DNA of 64,000 nt from Homalodisca vitripennis (Eukaryota; Arthropoda; Insecta; Hemiptera; Cicadellidae). The translations under genes were made by a program, and so were the position numbers. The notes below the pieces were generated by a model. It made no database searches, had not been told where the DNA came from, and saw nothing but the letters and a program-made list of their open reading frames with translations. The stretch spans positions 40,593,001 to 40,657,000 of the forward strand of contig NC_060214.1 of assembly GCF_021130785.1 (NCBI RefSeq), read 5' to 3'. This document shows, in pieces, positions 37,852 to 50,225 of this stretch. Every line of letters begins with the position of its first letter. Position 1 is the stretch's first letter.

Positions 37852-39949
37852 CATAATTTATATAAAAAAAAATAATTTTCGCTTGTTCCAACGAGGATTT
37901 TAAGTTTCTTACAACCCATTAGAAAAGTGTGTGTGATATTTGTTAGCTTAGAATATGAGTGGTTTATGTTACTTACTACGAGTGTAATCAATAACTATTT
38001 TCAAAGCACTATCAAGTTGCTAATATCATACATCTCATATTGGCCTTCAGGATTATGGAAATTTACAGATTACTAATACTGGTACTAATAAAATTTCAAA
38101 GTTGCATTTTGATTGGAATTATAAAAGTTAGACTAAGAACTGTTTTGCTTGATATAAACTGAGGTTAATATAGATGGAATTAGAAATTAGAAGGCGATCA
38201 TGGTTATAACTATAGTAGCGAAATCTGCCCCACAGTTATACACTATTACACAGGAGCTCAGTGATATTGGTCTGTAATGTGAATAATGGAGAGGTACGGG
38301 AATTGGTGAAACACTCCACTGTGTATTCCATCCCTACTGGCATGTTTAACTGTAAATTCAAACTCATAGATATGAGTTTATGTGTACTAGTTCCACACGT
38401 GTTTATCAAGTCGAACTGGTATTACAAAGTGTCGTAAAATTATGCAGATGTAACTGTGTATTTTCATGCGAATTGATCAAAATTAGATTTATGGTATTAC
38501 ACAATTTGTATTTTCTAAACATATGCTTTTGTAGAAAAACATCTATAAAACAAGCAATATGCCCATTAAAACCTATAGTTTATTAATCTACTTTAAGTCC
38601 TCTTGATTAAAATGTACTAAAAATGATTATTTAACATTAGTTAGTTAGGGATGATTGGGTTCCCCTAAAGCAAGCGTGAATATAAAGCGTAGTCTTAGAA
38701 ACGAAGCTCTCTATTCACAATAACAAACTGGTTATGAGGCGTAAATATCTTTTAGTTAGTAACATTTATTTCATAGGGCTTATCCACGCAAAATGTATAG
38801 CCTAGGCTCTTAGACGACCTGTTACAAAGGTAGAAAAGGGGTTTTTAAAACTTTTTAACAAAGTATCTTTAAGGAGATATTACAAATATTTCGTAGCTAG
38901 AAACAAACAATACCAAACTAATTAGCAATTAGTTTAAACTTGAATTTTTTAAGATCTTGAATTCGAATTGATCGTTTTTTAAACACACAGAATTTGATAA
39001 AGTTTTATAAATGTATAGTAGAAATTGTGAATATCAGGTATATACACTTTAAAAGTTAAAGAAAAAGATCTCAGCAATCACAAACGAATATTTTTATTAC
39101 TATGAAAATAATAATGGTATAAGTGATCGTTTTATGTTACGATAAGCTAAACGAATAACACCTATATGAAATAATTATTGTGAAATAAAATAGGCACGTT
39201 GTAGACCTGTACATATTTGAAGGATATAATTTGTTCAATTTAGATGCTATACGTAATAACAACAGTACATTACAGAAATATTAAAAATACAATTTAAAAA
39301 TAAGAAAGGAAAGAGGCAGTTAATATGTTAAATAAAAATTGGAGCATAGACAAAAATGTAAAACTATATTTTATGGTCAAGTTGTAAGGATCACTTTTGG
39401 ATTAAAATAAAGATTTTGATTTTGAAAATTATAAAAAGGAAATCTGATTAACTAATGACGGAAGTATAAAAGGGGATGTTTTGGGATATCAACATAAGGG
39501 GTTCTCTTCAGAACTTATGTTGACTTGACTGATGTTTCTGAGGATGTGTACCAAGAGAAAATTAATTAAAATTCTCTCCATCCCAAAGATATTTAGAAAA
39601 ATTCCACTACCAACTCAAAGGCTAATTAATAGAATTGTTTTTTGTTGGGAAGATATTTTGGCGATCGCGTTTAATCAACAAGAAACATCGAATCAATAAG
39701 TAAAACAACAGAAAAATGAGAGGTATATATGATTATAAACAATTTGTAGTAGTTTAATGCAAAAAATAACTGAAGGAAACTCAAAATACTGTATTGTTAT
39801 TTTGATTAGGTTTTGTGATAATAGGCCTCTAATTATATAATACAAATAGTATGTTTCAGATCGAAGATTATGGTTTAAGTTTAATAATTTCAAAAATAAT
39901 AATAAAACAAGATCTACTGCTTTAAATGTGCTGTAAGATTAGTTTACTT
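37852..39949. other. AT-rich intergenic DNA
   Basis: No gene or clear repeat. Frames at 38380-38586 and 39693-39893 are short and motif-free. Confidence 0.55.
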
Positions 39950-40220
39950 TACAGGTGTACTATATTGGGATAGAATTTGTAGTTTCTGGATTATACTACA
40001 AATGTGACTAGTAAGAATCTACATATTAAATATTTCACATTTAGTTTTTTCAAAATGAATGTTTCTCTAGAGTGGACTAGTCTAGGTGGATTACTTCTCA
40101 GTCTGGAACTGGATCAGTATCACCAGGTAAGTTGTCACCGCTCCAGCCATCTGTACAGATACAAATCACTGTCAGTCTATAAGTAACAGCAAGTGAAACC
40201 AGCTGATTAGAAAATTCATT
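39950..40220 (-). repeat. GR 3' end and flanks duplicated at 9700-10060
   Basis: Colinear with 9700-10060 across the terminal exon, the last part of intron 4 and about 140 bp of 3' flank. Here it belongs to the intact gene. Confidence 0.7.
40091..40150 (-). CDS. GR exon 5 (residues 369-387 and stop)
   Basis: Acceptor TATCTGTACAG, then MAGAVTTYLVILIQFQTEK and TAA. Contains helix 7 and the TYhhhhhQF signature that defines the family's C-terminus. Confidence 0.9.
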   Translation of the reverse strand: MAGAVTTYLVILIQFQTEK

Positions 40221-43200
40221 AAAGAGGACCATACAATCATATATTTCCCACGCATATTTAACTAAACTTAAATTGCAACAGTTTTGCGTAAAAACCTATA
40301 TTCTCCCATAAGATTTCACCTCTGGCTTGGATATGACTGCTAGTATAAAATACACTGGTTACAGCCAAAACAGATTTGGTCACTTACACCTGAGCAAGTG
40401 TAGAATGTAATATATCGACAATATTATCCATACAGTTTGAGATATTAGAGTAAAGAGATTGATCAGTAGATCTAGTTTACTGCGGATGATGATGAAGTGG
40501 GTGAATATTATAGTGCTATAGGCTACTGCTAGCCTGTACTGTTGGGACTGCTGCTATCCCCTTCCTACTTTTCTTGCAGACACTGAAACAGAGCTAGCCT
40601 TCCCTACTTCCAAGACGACATGGCAGAGATATAACCCTTAATATCTTCTGTGGGATTTTAAAAAAGCGGCCCCTACCTACAAAATTCTTAGTTTAATGTT
40701 ACACAGAATGGAGGCACAAAGATCCTCTTAATTGAATCGTAAGTCATTTTGTTTTATGTAAACAAATACTAATTCATATCACTCATATTGATACATATAT
40801 ACTTGAGCACAGACTTTATTATTAACCAAGCGTTCCATAAATAACCTCAGTAATTCATAAGTGTAAATTCTCGTTATCCAATATTGCTTTTATTGGGAAT
40901 CGGGAGTTTCTGGACCTGGTTGAATGGGTTGAAGGTTAGAATAATGACTTTGAATTGTGATTCTTTAAATAATCCTTCCTATCCTCTGGTATAATCAAAG
41001 GAATTTCGATAAAGATATACGATAACTTTTATTCAACTCAATGAAGCTTGGATATAACTTTGAATTCGGGCGAGAACATGCGATGACGTTCATGTTATAG
41101 TTTCAGTAGTGCTAATATTTTCAGTGTAAAGAGGTCTTATATGGAAAAAGAATTATTCCTTCTAACCAATACTGCGGCTCTGCATTCGTTCCTGTGGATA
41201 CCAAGTTATCCAGGCGAAGTTTCACGATGATTCCCTTGATTAAGCTTTGGAATGCCTTTAAATTAGGGAAAGGTGACTTTCTTTTTCACGGCCAATAAAC
41301 CTTGGAGGTGGGGCTTTGGTTATAACCACAGATGAGTACGTTTTGTACTGTATTATTAATACTATTAAAAAATAAAAGCAACATTTGAAAGATCGATACA
41401 ACTTTTATAAATTATTCTGAGCGAAATTTTCAAATAATTTTAACCCTCAAATTATTACCATGAACGGCCTTTTTAATTTATATCATCCAGTACATAAAAA
41501 TTTTATTTTTGTATCAAAGCGAATTGTTTTTTAATATTATAAAACAAAAAATCATTAGTACTAGATGTTTTATCGGCAAAATAATTAAATGAATAACCAT
41601 ATTAAATAATACAGTTACCCTATGATAACCTATGTTTGTTTAGTTAAACTATGGAACACATTTTTATGTCAGGATTATATTTAAGATTGTAATTATACTA
41701 TTAAAATTTAAACCCTTACCTTGCTTATAAAAAAATTGTTATTTACAATCTCTGAACAACTGTAAACTATAGTAAAACTCTGTGGATAAACAAGTTTTGT
41801 TCACAACAATTTTACTGAAGTTAAAGGCGTAACCAATATGAGTGCTGAAAAAATGTTTCATGTTCAATTAAATGATGTAGATGCAGATAGTTCACATGAG
41901 CAAAGATTATTACAGTAAGAAATAGATGTGAGGATAATAAAGTCTTACTGATGTGAGGGTCTCATTATGGATCTGGAAAAATCCACGAGCAGAGAATCTT
42001 GCGTTGTGGTGAGGCAACTGCAGTAGGAACCCTTCAAGCTGGAAACACATCACAAGACATTCCTAAGAAATAACTGATAGGTTAAGTTTATATTAATAAC
42101 TCAATTGTGTGATTACGTTCATTCTCGATACTCAAAACGTAATGCCTTATATTCAGGTGTGTTAGTTACACCGGTTATATCCACCCACTTGTGTGTCAAA
42201 CAATGTCAGATAGTGTGGGTAAAAATACCTATTATATTAAAGTATAAAACTTTTATTTGAAAAATCATAAAAATCAATAAAACATTGTACAATATGTCCT
42301 AACAAATTTAAGATATGTCGGAACAAACTTAATAATGAAGATCCATACTTCCTCCTACAAAGTCAGAGTTAAGTACTGGTAAATACTTTTTTCTTGTCGT
42401 ATTAGAATAAATAAATTTTAAATACAAAAGCACTACTTCGATTTTAAATGTTGCTCTGCTTTTAAATCGTCTGTAATATATTTTATATTATATAAATGAT
42501 TTGTCTTAAAAAAGCTAAAAATCTTTATCCGAGAAATAAAGACATCGTAACCTTTAATAAACCAATTAGACACATCCCACAATTAAATATGCAATTTAAA
42601 TCAAAGTTCCTGTGTAAATATCAACGTCCTTTTAGACACAAAGGGAATTTTAATATTTATTTGTCTTGTTATATGATATAATTTTAGTTAGTATTTAAAT
42701 TACATACCAAACACTCTGAACAGAAGAAAGTTATAAATATTTAAGCACTTTATTGTTGAAAGTTTAATTTTTACTGCACTTGGGTGTTCTTTTTGTAACA
42801 TTTGCTATATAAGCTATTTAAAATTTTAAATACTTAATATTGATAGCAAAACTTACATGCAAAATATTTTCAAATTGAATTAGTAATGTCAAAATAAGGT
42901 AAGTAAATTAGGTGAAATACATAATTTAATTTCACAAGAAAGGGTTCGGGATTCTATGAATGTTACAGTAAGACAGAAAATTTTTCTGGTAGTCAACTTT
43001 GAGAAAGGGATTACAATAAGGGTTGACAATGAGTCTTCGGCCTTGAGATTGGATACTTCGAAGCCAATCAAAGGCGTCGGTTTTAGATCGCTGTATGAGG
43101 GGAAGGGGTCGGTATAAAAACGACACGCGTTTCTTGGGGGTTTTTTTAATATATTTTTGCAGTTTAACTGTTGGTGCTTTTCGATTAACTTATTACTCTG

Positions 43201-46200
43201 TGCGGGATTTTACGTAAGTAGCTCTTTTATAGTCGAATTACGATTTTCATAGGGGAAATTTGTTGTCAACTAATGTAAAATCTCTCTTACAGGGATTATT
43301 GTATTAATTTGATTCAAAGTGAAATGAGATTTTTTTTAATTCACTTAATAAGTACCGCACGTTTCAAAGTGAGTAAATGTCGTTGCTGTTGTTCAAAATA
43401 AGGTCTTCATTATTCTTTTTAATGTAATATTTTAAAAAACTACTTCTAATAACAATTTAATATATACTTAAGTCAGAATCATTTCTATACATCTAGATAT
43501 AAAGTTTTAGTAGAATTTTTGCGTGAAACATTATCAAATTACAGTTTTTACTTTGAGTATGCACCAACAGTAACAGATCATCACTCAAATAGTGTGGAGG
43601 ATGTTTTAGGAAGTTCTTACCCCAGTTTTATTTAGCCCCATTTATACTAGAGAAAAGTACATTTTATTTAGAGTTAATTCATAAACTGTATACTATTTGA
43701 GTAATATCTTTATTTCTATATTATTTTTGAAAAATAAATTATTTTTTTTTTATTTGAAAGAAGAACACCTTTACTTAAGGAAACTTTTACATAAAAAGTG
43801 GTTGTGTAAGCTTATAGGAATTAAATATAAATATCTAATAAGTACAAGTATTGTTTGTTGAGCAACTTTTATTTTTAAATTACTAAACAGCTAAGAGACA
43901 ATTTTTAAAGTTATTTGAGATAGTATTCCCCTGTCCATATGTCCTATAAAATATAAATAATTAGTGTTTAAACTATATAAATAAGTCATTTAAATTAATA
44001 AACAAGTTATTTAAATGGATATTGTGAAACTTAATGATTTCTCTACACCGCTCATGGTATTCTTATGAACTCAGAATAAACTAAGATTTTACGTATTAAT
44101 TTCCCTCCCCCAAGTGTTTCAAAATGTTTCAAATTTCTATTAAGCCACTCAGTTTCTTAAATTTAAATTCATTTTAATCAAGTAAATAACATATTGTAAA
44201 GCAGCAGCGTGGTAAGAATTAAAATTTTCCCATTAATTCACGGTTGCAAGAAGGTGGAAAATGGCTACAGAATAGATTAAGCACTAATGGTAAAACCTTT
44301 GATAAAAGTTTATGAAATTTTGTGCTAAATTTTATATATATATATATATATAAACTAATAATAATATAGTACAAAAAATATAATTTAAAGAAGTAACGTG
44401 GTCGAATAAAACAAGTTTATTTACATGTAGTGTATGTTGAACTTCCAATCCAGTATATCTAATAATATTTAACTAAAGAATGTATCAACTATTATAAAGT
44501 GAAATTTCAAAGTCTGAGCGTTTCCCTTTGTATTTTATTACACATTATATTTAGAGGACTGCAACAAGAGGGAAATGTTTATAATGTACAATAGAATGAA
44601 TTGGTTAATACATATGCTCCTTAAAATTTCATGATTTGTGTGGTATTGGCGTTGAGTAACTTTAATTTTGTCAAAATAAAACTGGCGTGTGGGTTTAGTT
44701 CCTTAATTGTAGTAGAGATATTTAAGTAATTTTATTTTTACATTAAAAATGTTATAATTGTGATATAATTATGCATTTTTTAATTGGACTTACGCTATTA
44801 GGTTTAAAGTTTATAACATGTTTGAGCTTCCCTTCTCATCCAAAACCCCTTAGCACAACTTTTATACAATGCTTAAACATCTAATAAAATGGACTGTTTA
44901 TGTAATAAGTAAACTTCTACTAGTTTATAACATGTTTGAGCTTCCCTTCTCATCCAAAACCCCTTAGCACAACTTTTATACAATGCTTAAACATCTAATA
45001 AAATGGACTGTTTATGTCAGAAGTAAACTTCTACTAGTTTATAACATGTTTGAGCTTCCCTTCTCATCCAAAACCCCTTAGCACAACTTTTATACAATGC
45101 TTAAACATCTAATAAAATGGACTGTTTATGTAATAAGTAAACTTCTACTAGTTTATAACATGTTTGAGCTTCCCTTCTCATCCAAAACCCCTTAGCACAA
45201 CTTTTATACAATGCTTAAACATCTAATAAAATGGACTGTTTATGTAATAAGTAAACTTCTACTAGTTTATAACATGTTTGAGCTTCCCTTCTCATCCAAA
45301 ACCCCTTAGCACAACTTTTATACAATGCTTAAACATCTAATAAAATGGACTGTTTATGTAATAAGTAAACTTCTACTAGTTTATAACATGTTTGAGCTTC
45401 CCTTCTCATCCAAAACCCCTTAGCACAACTTTTATACAATGCTTAAACATCTAATAAAATGGACTGTTTATGTAATAAGTAAACTTCTACTAGTTTATAA
45501 CATGTTTGAGCTTCCCTTCTCATCCAAAACCCCTTAGCACAACTTTTATACAATGCTTAAACATCTAATAAAATGGACTGTTTATGTAATAAGTAAACTT
45601 CTACTAGTTTATAACATGTTTGAGCTTCCCTTCTCATCCAAAACCCCTTAGCACAACTTTTATACAATGCTTAAACATCTAATAAAATGGACTGTTTATG
45701 TAATAAGTAAACTTCTACTAGTTTATAACATGTTTGAGCTTCCCTTCTCATCCAAAACCCCTTAGCACAACTTTTATACAATGCTTAAACATCTAATAAA
45801 ATGGACTGTTTATGTCAGAAGTAAACTTCTACTAGTTTATAAACTGTTTAGTTACTAGTAGCTATCAGTTCCCCAAACTGAATCTATCATAAGGAGATAA
45901 TACAAGGTCATGTTGTTATACCTGTTTCCTAAAACTCGGATCCAGATCTTTGTTTATCAACTTGCAAATCATCACCGCAGTATTGTCAGCCTGAAAAATA
46001 TCAATAATAATAAAAAATCATTATATGTATGACTAAATATTTATTGTTAATAACCCATTTACATTGATAGATGGTACATTAGGCAGTCTAAAAGCTTTAT
46101 TAATCTAAACAATTAGTACTTATTTTTGTAAACATAATTATTTAAATAGTAAATTCTAGTTTCGATAATTAGTAGGAAACGCAAAATAGTTTAGTTCTTT

Positions 46201-47882
46201 TATTCGAAACTTTTTCCTTAGTGAGACATATTAACTTTCATAGAAGACAAAAACTAATGAGGGTTATGTAGATTAGTGCTGACTTTAATTCATTAAGCCT
46301 ACAAATGAAGTAAGATATTATTGATAACTACAATATTGAATTCTAAACAGGAAATTGGTTAATAAATATTTTATTACATAAGATATTTTTAAGATAAACC
46401 ACTATAGAGTATTATTTATGTCCTGGATGGACAAAACGATGTGTTCTAAAAGACATATTCTTAATTAGTTTTACTCTTATTGAAAAAACCTCTCTTATAA
46501 TAGTTTTTTTGTATAGAACATTAGTTTATTATATTTAAATATTGTATTTCAACAAGAGGAATTACCGAGTTAGTGATATCCGTGCTTGAGTTCGCAACCA
46601 AAATCGCATAGCAGATGAGAATCAGGACCCAGACTGCATCCATAGTCATGCCGAACATGTAACCAGCTCTGACGTGCAAGAAGAAGAAGTAGGACTTGAT
46701 AGTGACGTGAACAAATAAGGAGAACATAACGGCCATCAGCTGATCGCAGTAGAAATCATTAGCGTGGTGTACGACGCCACACAGCATCCAGTAGGTGTTC
46801 ATCAGAGATTTCATTTTCTCCATCTTAAATACCGTATTGCCTAATATCATATAAAAAATATAAGAAATGTTTAGTTTTAGGTAGTAACCATATTATAGTA
46901 CTTTTTACTGTAAATACACGAATGGTAATCTGCTTAAAAAGTGCAAATTTTTTGGGTGGGATTTTGTTATTTGCAATCTCAAATGTAAAAATTTGTCGTC
47001 ATTAATTGTCGATGTTATGCAACTATCTATTACTCTGGCCTCTAAAAAATAATAATAATAACTATCCTTATCTGTTTTTCTCCATATTCTTTTCTTTATA
47101 TTTGTGAACAATTATATTATTGCGGAAGAGAGGAGTTTTAAGTACTAACTTTGCCTTTATAGTTATGAAACTCTTCATGCATTACAAAAAAATTAACGAG
47201 TACTTTACTAACGTGTTGTATGAAAGATGTCACCATTAGCCAGGCTGCGCTGCATCACCTTTCGTTCAATTAAGTTGCAGATAATCTCCTTTCTCATCTT
47301 GTTACTAACAGTCTTGAAACCCATAATGATACTTTCAGTTACATGAGTGAAGTGGAAGAGAAAGGCAAGTTGTGTGCAGTACAGCAATAGAAGGGTGACA
47401 GAATTCAACACCGAGAAGTCTAGCCCATTGTTCATTACGATGTTTGCGAAGTTCACCATAAACAGCAAAGCTGTCACGATCGTTACTACGATGACCTTTA
47501 CTTGGACCTTGACCTCTCTGTTCTTGAACTGAAGGTCTCGATAGACTCGATTTAGTGTGCCAAAGACGTCAAATATCCTTGGGTACTTGGATGTGCCGCT
47601 GAAGAATGTAGAAGCTGCCAGAATTTGCAGAGCCATCAAGTCTAGAATCATTGCGAACTTTTGGGTTCTACTTCTTTCATAACCGAATCTTTCCTCTGTG
47701 ATGGTTGTGTAGAGAACGATGCAAGAGAGAAATTCTTGCAGTATGAATAGTATTAAACACCAAATGAAACCAGATATGGAAAACGTCAGTTCTTTGAGAG
47801 TTTTAGGCCCCGAAGTAATTTTCAGTGGCAGACCTCCAAATGCCTGCCAAACCCAAACGATGTAGTTTGAAAAATATTTCAT
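40091..47882 (-). CDS. insect gustatory receptor, intact five-exon gene (387 aa)
   Basis: Predicted seven-transmembrane chemoreceptor of the insect gustatory receptor family, acting as a ligand-gated cation channel in sensory neuron membranes (known for the family; the ligand is unknown here). Exons, in coding order: 47882-47213, 46840-46566, 45990-45922, 42038-41949 and 40150-40091, 1164 bp in all. All introns are GT..AG; intron 1 is phase 1 and the other three are phase 0. Helices by eye: ~33-58, 77-96, 127-149, 158-179, 257-279, 288-306 and 370-384. The family signature TYLVILIQF is at 375-383, preceded in exon 4 by FQIHNETLTS. Length fits the usual 350-450 residues. The start is the first ATG and aligns with the start of the pseudogene copy. 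No lesion seen. Confidence 0.88.
40548..40740 (+). repeat. dispersed repeat, copy 3 of 3, inside GR intron 4
   Basis: Carries GAAACAGAGCTAGCC, GACATGGCAGAGAT, GGCCCCTACCTACA and GCACAAAGATCCTCTT, matching the copies at 26531-26715 and 36475-36680. It is antisense to the gene. Confidence 0.55.
40741..41948 (-). other. remainder of GR intron 4
   Basis: AT-rich intronic DNA; a slightly GC-richer patch at about 41160-41330 is unidentified. No exon signature. Confidence 0.55.
41949..42038 (-). CDS. GR exon 4 (residues 339-368)
   Basis: Acceptor TTTCCAG, donor GTAAGA. Encodes LEGFLLQLPHHNARFSARGF followed by FQIHNETLTS. It lies about 155 bp outside the left inverted-repeat copy (42193-43383), so intron 3 (3.9 kb) contains that copy plus the tandem array. 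Confidence 0.88.
42193..43383 (+). repeat. large inverted repeat, left copy (~1.19 kb)
   Basis: Reverse complement of 49016-50225. Outer ends share GTGTCAAACAAATGTCAGAT-type sequence and inner ends share CGCACGTTTCAAAGTGAGTAA. At the inner ~280 bp I count about five differences between the copies. The outer half has more indels. Contains GGTCGGTATAAAAACGACAC, a TATA-like context also conserved in the other copy. Short frames in both copies (42932-43126 and 49267-49515) share MSFLYRPLPLIQRSKTDAFD but diverge by frameshift, so coding is doubtful. Element class not recognised. Confidence 0.88.
43384..44808 (-). other. GR intron 3 between the inverted repeat and the tandem array
   Basis: AT-rich, with a (TA)n run at 44333-44352. 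No exon or other feature recognised. Confidence 0.6.
44809..45834 (+). repeat. tandem array: nine copies of an exact 114-bp unit in GR intron 3
   Basis: Units start GTTTATAACATGTTTGAGCT at 44809 and every 114 bp thereafter (44923, 45037, 45151, 45265, 45379, 45493, 45607, 45721), with a partial start at 45835. No length variation is seen. Units 2 and 9 carry TGTCAGAAGT where the others have TGTAATAAGT; otherwise they look identical. This indicates very recent amplification or homogenisation. On the coding strand it begins 86 bases after the exon 3 donor. Confidence 0.98.
45922..45990 (-). CDS. GR exon 3 (residues 316-338)
   Basis: Acceptor TTTTCAG, donor GTATAA. Encodes ADNTAVMICKLINKDLDPSF and RKQ, matching the pseudogene's exon 3. 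A 69-bp exon easily missed by ORF searches. Only 86 intronic bases separate it from the 114-bp tandem array. Confidence 0.88.
46566..46840 (-). CDS. GR exon 2 (residues 224-315)
   Basis: Acceptor ATATTAG, donor TCG|GTAATT. Encodes the intracellular segment SLMNTYWMLCGVVHHANDFY and helices 5 and 6. 275 bp, keeping frame with exon 1. Confidence 0.9.
47213..47882 (-). CDS. GR exon 1 (residues 1-223 and first base of 224)
   Basis: Starts MKYFSNYIVWVWQAFGGLPL and encodes helices 1-4. It ends ..CATACAACAC before donor GTTAGT, leaving one base of an Arg codon (phase 1). Its stop-free 224-codon frame is the second longest in the window, after the Ty3/Gypsy integrase frame. Confidence 0.9.
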
Positions 47883-49015
47883 GGTGTATGATGGTGTATG
47901 ATTTCCGTCGGAAAACTGTTAAACTTGACAAACTGGGATTGCCAAACTACTTAGTATGATTTATTCGATTGATTTATTACAATAACATGTATTAAAGATT
48001 TATAAAAGAGATTTGTGTGTTTGACCTTTTTTGTAGAGCACCACTTACATTAAATTTATGTGATTGTTGTCGATCGAATACAATTATTTTCTCAATACAG
48101 TAATGTGCAATGAAAAGTTTACAAAAGAAACTTGCTTTATTGAAACTTTATTTTTTGAAGATGGAGGAAAATATGTTTCTTTGTAAAACATTACAACCCG
48201 TTTATCTCATTTGATTGGACCTTAAACAATAAAGATCTGAAATAAATGTAAAGAAACTAGTTCTATATTTGGGAGTAAACTATAAAATAGCATTTAATAA
48301 TATTTATAATAAAACAAAACAATCTCTTAAATTTTATTTTTCCAATGCACACCTCATTTATAAAAATTGCTTTGTGAAACTGTATTTTTAGAGCATGGAT
48401 TAAAACAGTTGTCTTCTTTATGACATTACATACATACATTTGTACCCATAGCAAACTGATTGAAAAACCTTCTAATACTTTACTTTTTAAAAGATCATGT
48501 AAGAAAATCCTTAAATGCGTTTACCAAAGAATAACTAAAATCAAACTAGGGTACTTTTGCTATAAATAATATTTTCCATACTATTTTTTAAGATATTCTC
48601 TAAGATTCATAATAAAATACGGTATTTTCATTTACATTTTATTATATTTGTAATAGATTACCATAAACGTTGCATTGCGATTGCCAATGTACATAAAGTA
48701 CTCTATAACTAATTACAAATATAAAATTTCTTGAAAATATTAACAGAGTGAAATAAAAATATTAAATAAAAATATCAAATAATTGTAACATAAAAAACAA
48801 ATAAATATCTAATTAAATACAACAAAAATGTATTAAACACAATTAAAAAAAATTAAAAAACGTAACCACCAAACTAAAGCCAGTATATTCAGTTGATCTT
48901 TCAAAGAAACTGCAAAAAATCCGGTGCTATTTCAGATTTCGTTTGAACCATTTTAAGGTCACGTGGCAACTCTCAGAAGCGTGTAGCGCCTATATTGTGT
49001 GAAGACTGGCAGAGT
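47883..49015. other. 5' region of the intact GR and adjoining spacer
   Basis: The decamer ATGGTGTATG is directly repeated at 47881-47900, at and just upstream of the start codon. No confident promoter element. The rest is AT-rich up to the right inverted-repeat copy. Confidence 0.5.
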
Positions 49016-50225
49016 CACTTACTCACTTTGAAACGTGCGATACTTATTAAGTGAATTAAAAAAATCTCATTTAACTTTGAATCAAATTAATACAATAATC
49101 CCTGTAAGAGAGATTTTACATTAGTTGACAACAAATGTCCCCTATGAAAATCGTAATTCGACTATAAAAGAGCTACTTACGTAAAATCCCGCACAGAGTA
49201 ATAAGTTAATCGAAAAGCACCAACAGTTAAACTGCAAAAATATATTAAAAAACCCCCAAGAAACGCGTGTCGTTTTTATACCGACCCCTTCCCCTTATAC
49301 AGCGATCTAAAACCGACGCCTTTGATTGGCTTCCAAGTATCCAATCTCAAGGCAGAAGAGACTCATTGTCAACCCCTATTGTAATCCCTTTCTCAAAGTT
49401 CTCTACCAGAAAAATGTTCTGTCTTACTGTAACATTCATAGAATCCCGAACCCTTTCTTGTGAAATTAAATTATGTATTTCACGTAATTTACTTACCTTA
49501 TTTCGACATCACTAATTAAATTTCAAAATATTTTGCATATAAGTTTTGCTATCAATATTAAGTAAATAAACTTTTAAATAGCTTATGTAGCAAATGTTAC
49601 AAAAAGTACACCAAAGTGTAGTAAAAATTTAACTTTCAACAATAAAGTGCTTAACTATGTATACCTTCTCCTGTTCAGAGTGTTTGGTATGTAATTTAAA
49701 TACTAACTAAAATTATATCACATAACAAGACAAATAAATATTAAAATTCCCTTTGTGTCTACAAGGACATTTATATTTTACAGAAACTTTGATTTAAGTT
49801 CCATATTTAATAGTGGGATGTGTATAATTGGTTTATTAAAGGCTATGGTGTCTTTATTTCTTGGATAAAGATTTTTAGCTTTTTTTAAAATAAATCATTT
49901 TTATAACATAAAATATATTATATACGATTAAAAAGCAGAGAAAAATTTGAAATCGAAGTAGTGTTTTGTATTTAAAATATATTTATTCTAATGCGACAAC
50001 AAAAAAAGTATTTACCAGTACTTAACTCTGACTTTGGATCAGAGGAGGACTTTAACTCTGATGAGGTAGTATGGATCTTCATTATTAAGTTAGTTCCGAC
50101 ATATATTAAATTTTTTAGGACATATTGTAAAATGTTTTATTGATTTTTATGATTTTTCAAATAAAAGTTTTATACTTTAATATAATAGGTATTTTTACCC
50201 ACACTATCTGACATTTGTTTGACAC
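49016..50225 (-). repeat. large inverted repeat, right copy (~1.21 kb)
   Basis: Mirror image of 42193-43383. It contains an extra ~40-bp stretch around 50037-50080 (TCAGAGGAGGACTTTAACTC) relative to the left copy. With the left copy it brackets 5.6 kb containing GR exons 1-3 and the nine-unit array. Confidence 0.88.

Noticed and set aside
42932..49515. Similar small frames (MSFLYRPLPLIQ...) in both inverted-repeat copies as a conserved peptide
   Set aside because: The frames diverge through an indel after about 30 codons and lie in a repeated element with a TATA-like context; duplication, not selection, explains the similarity.
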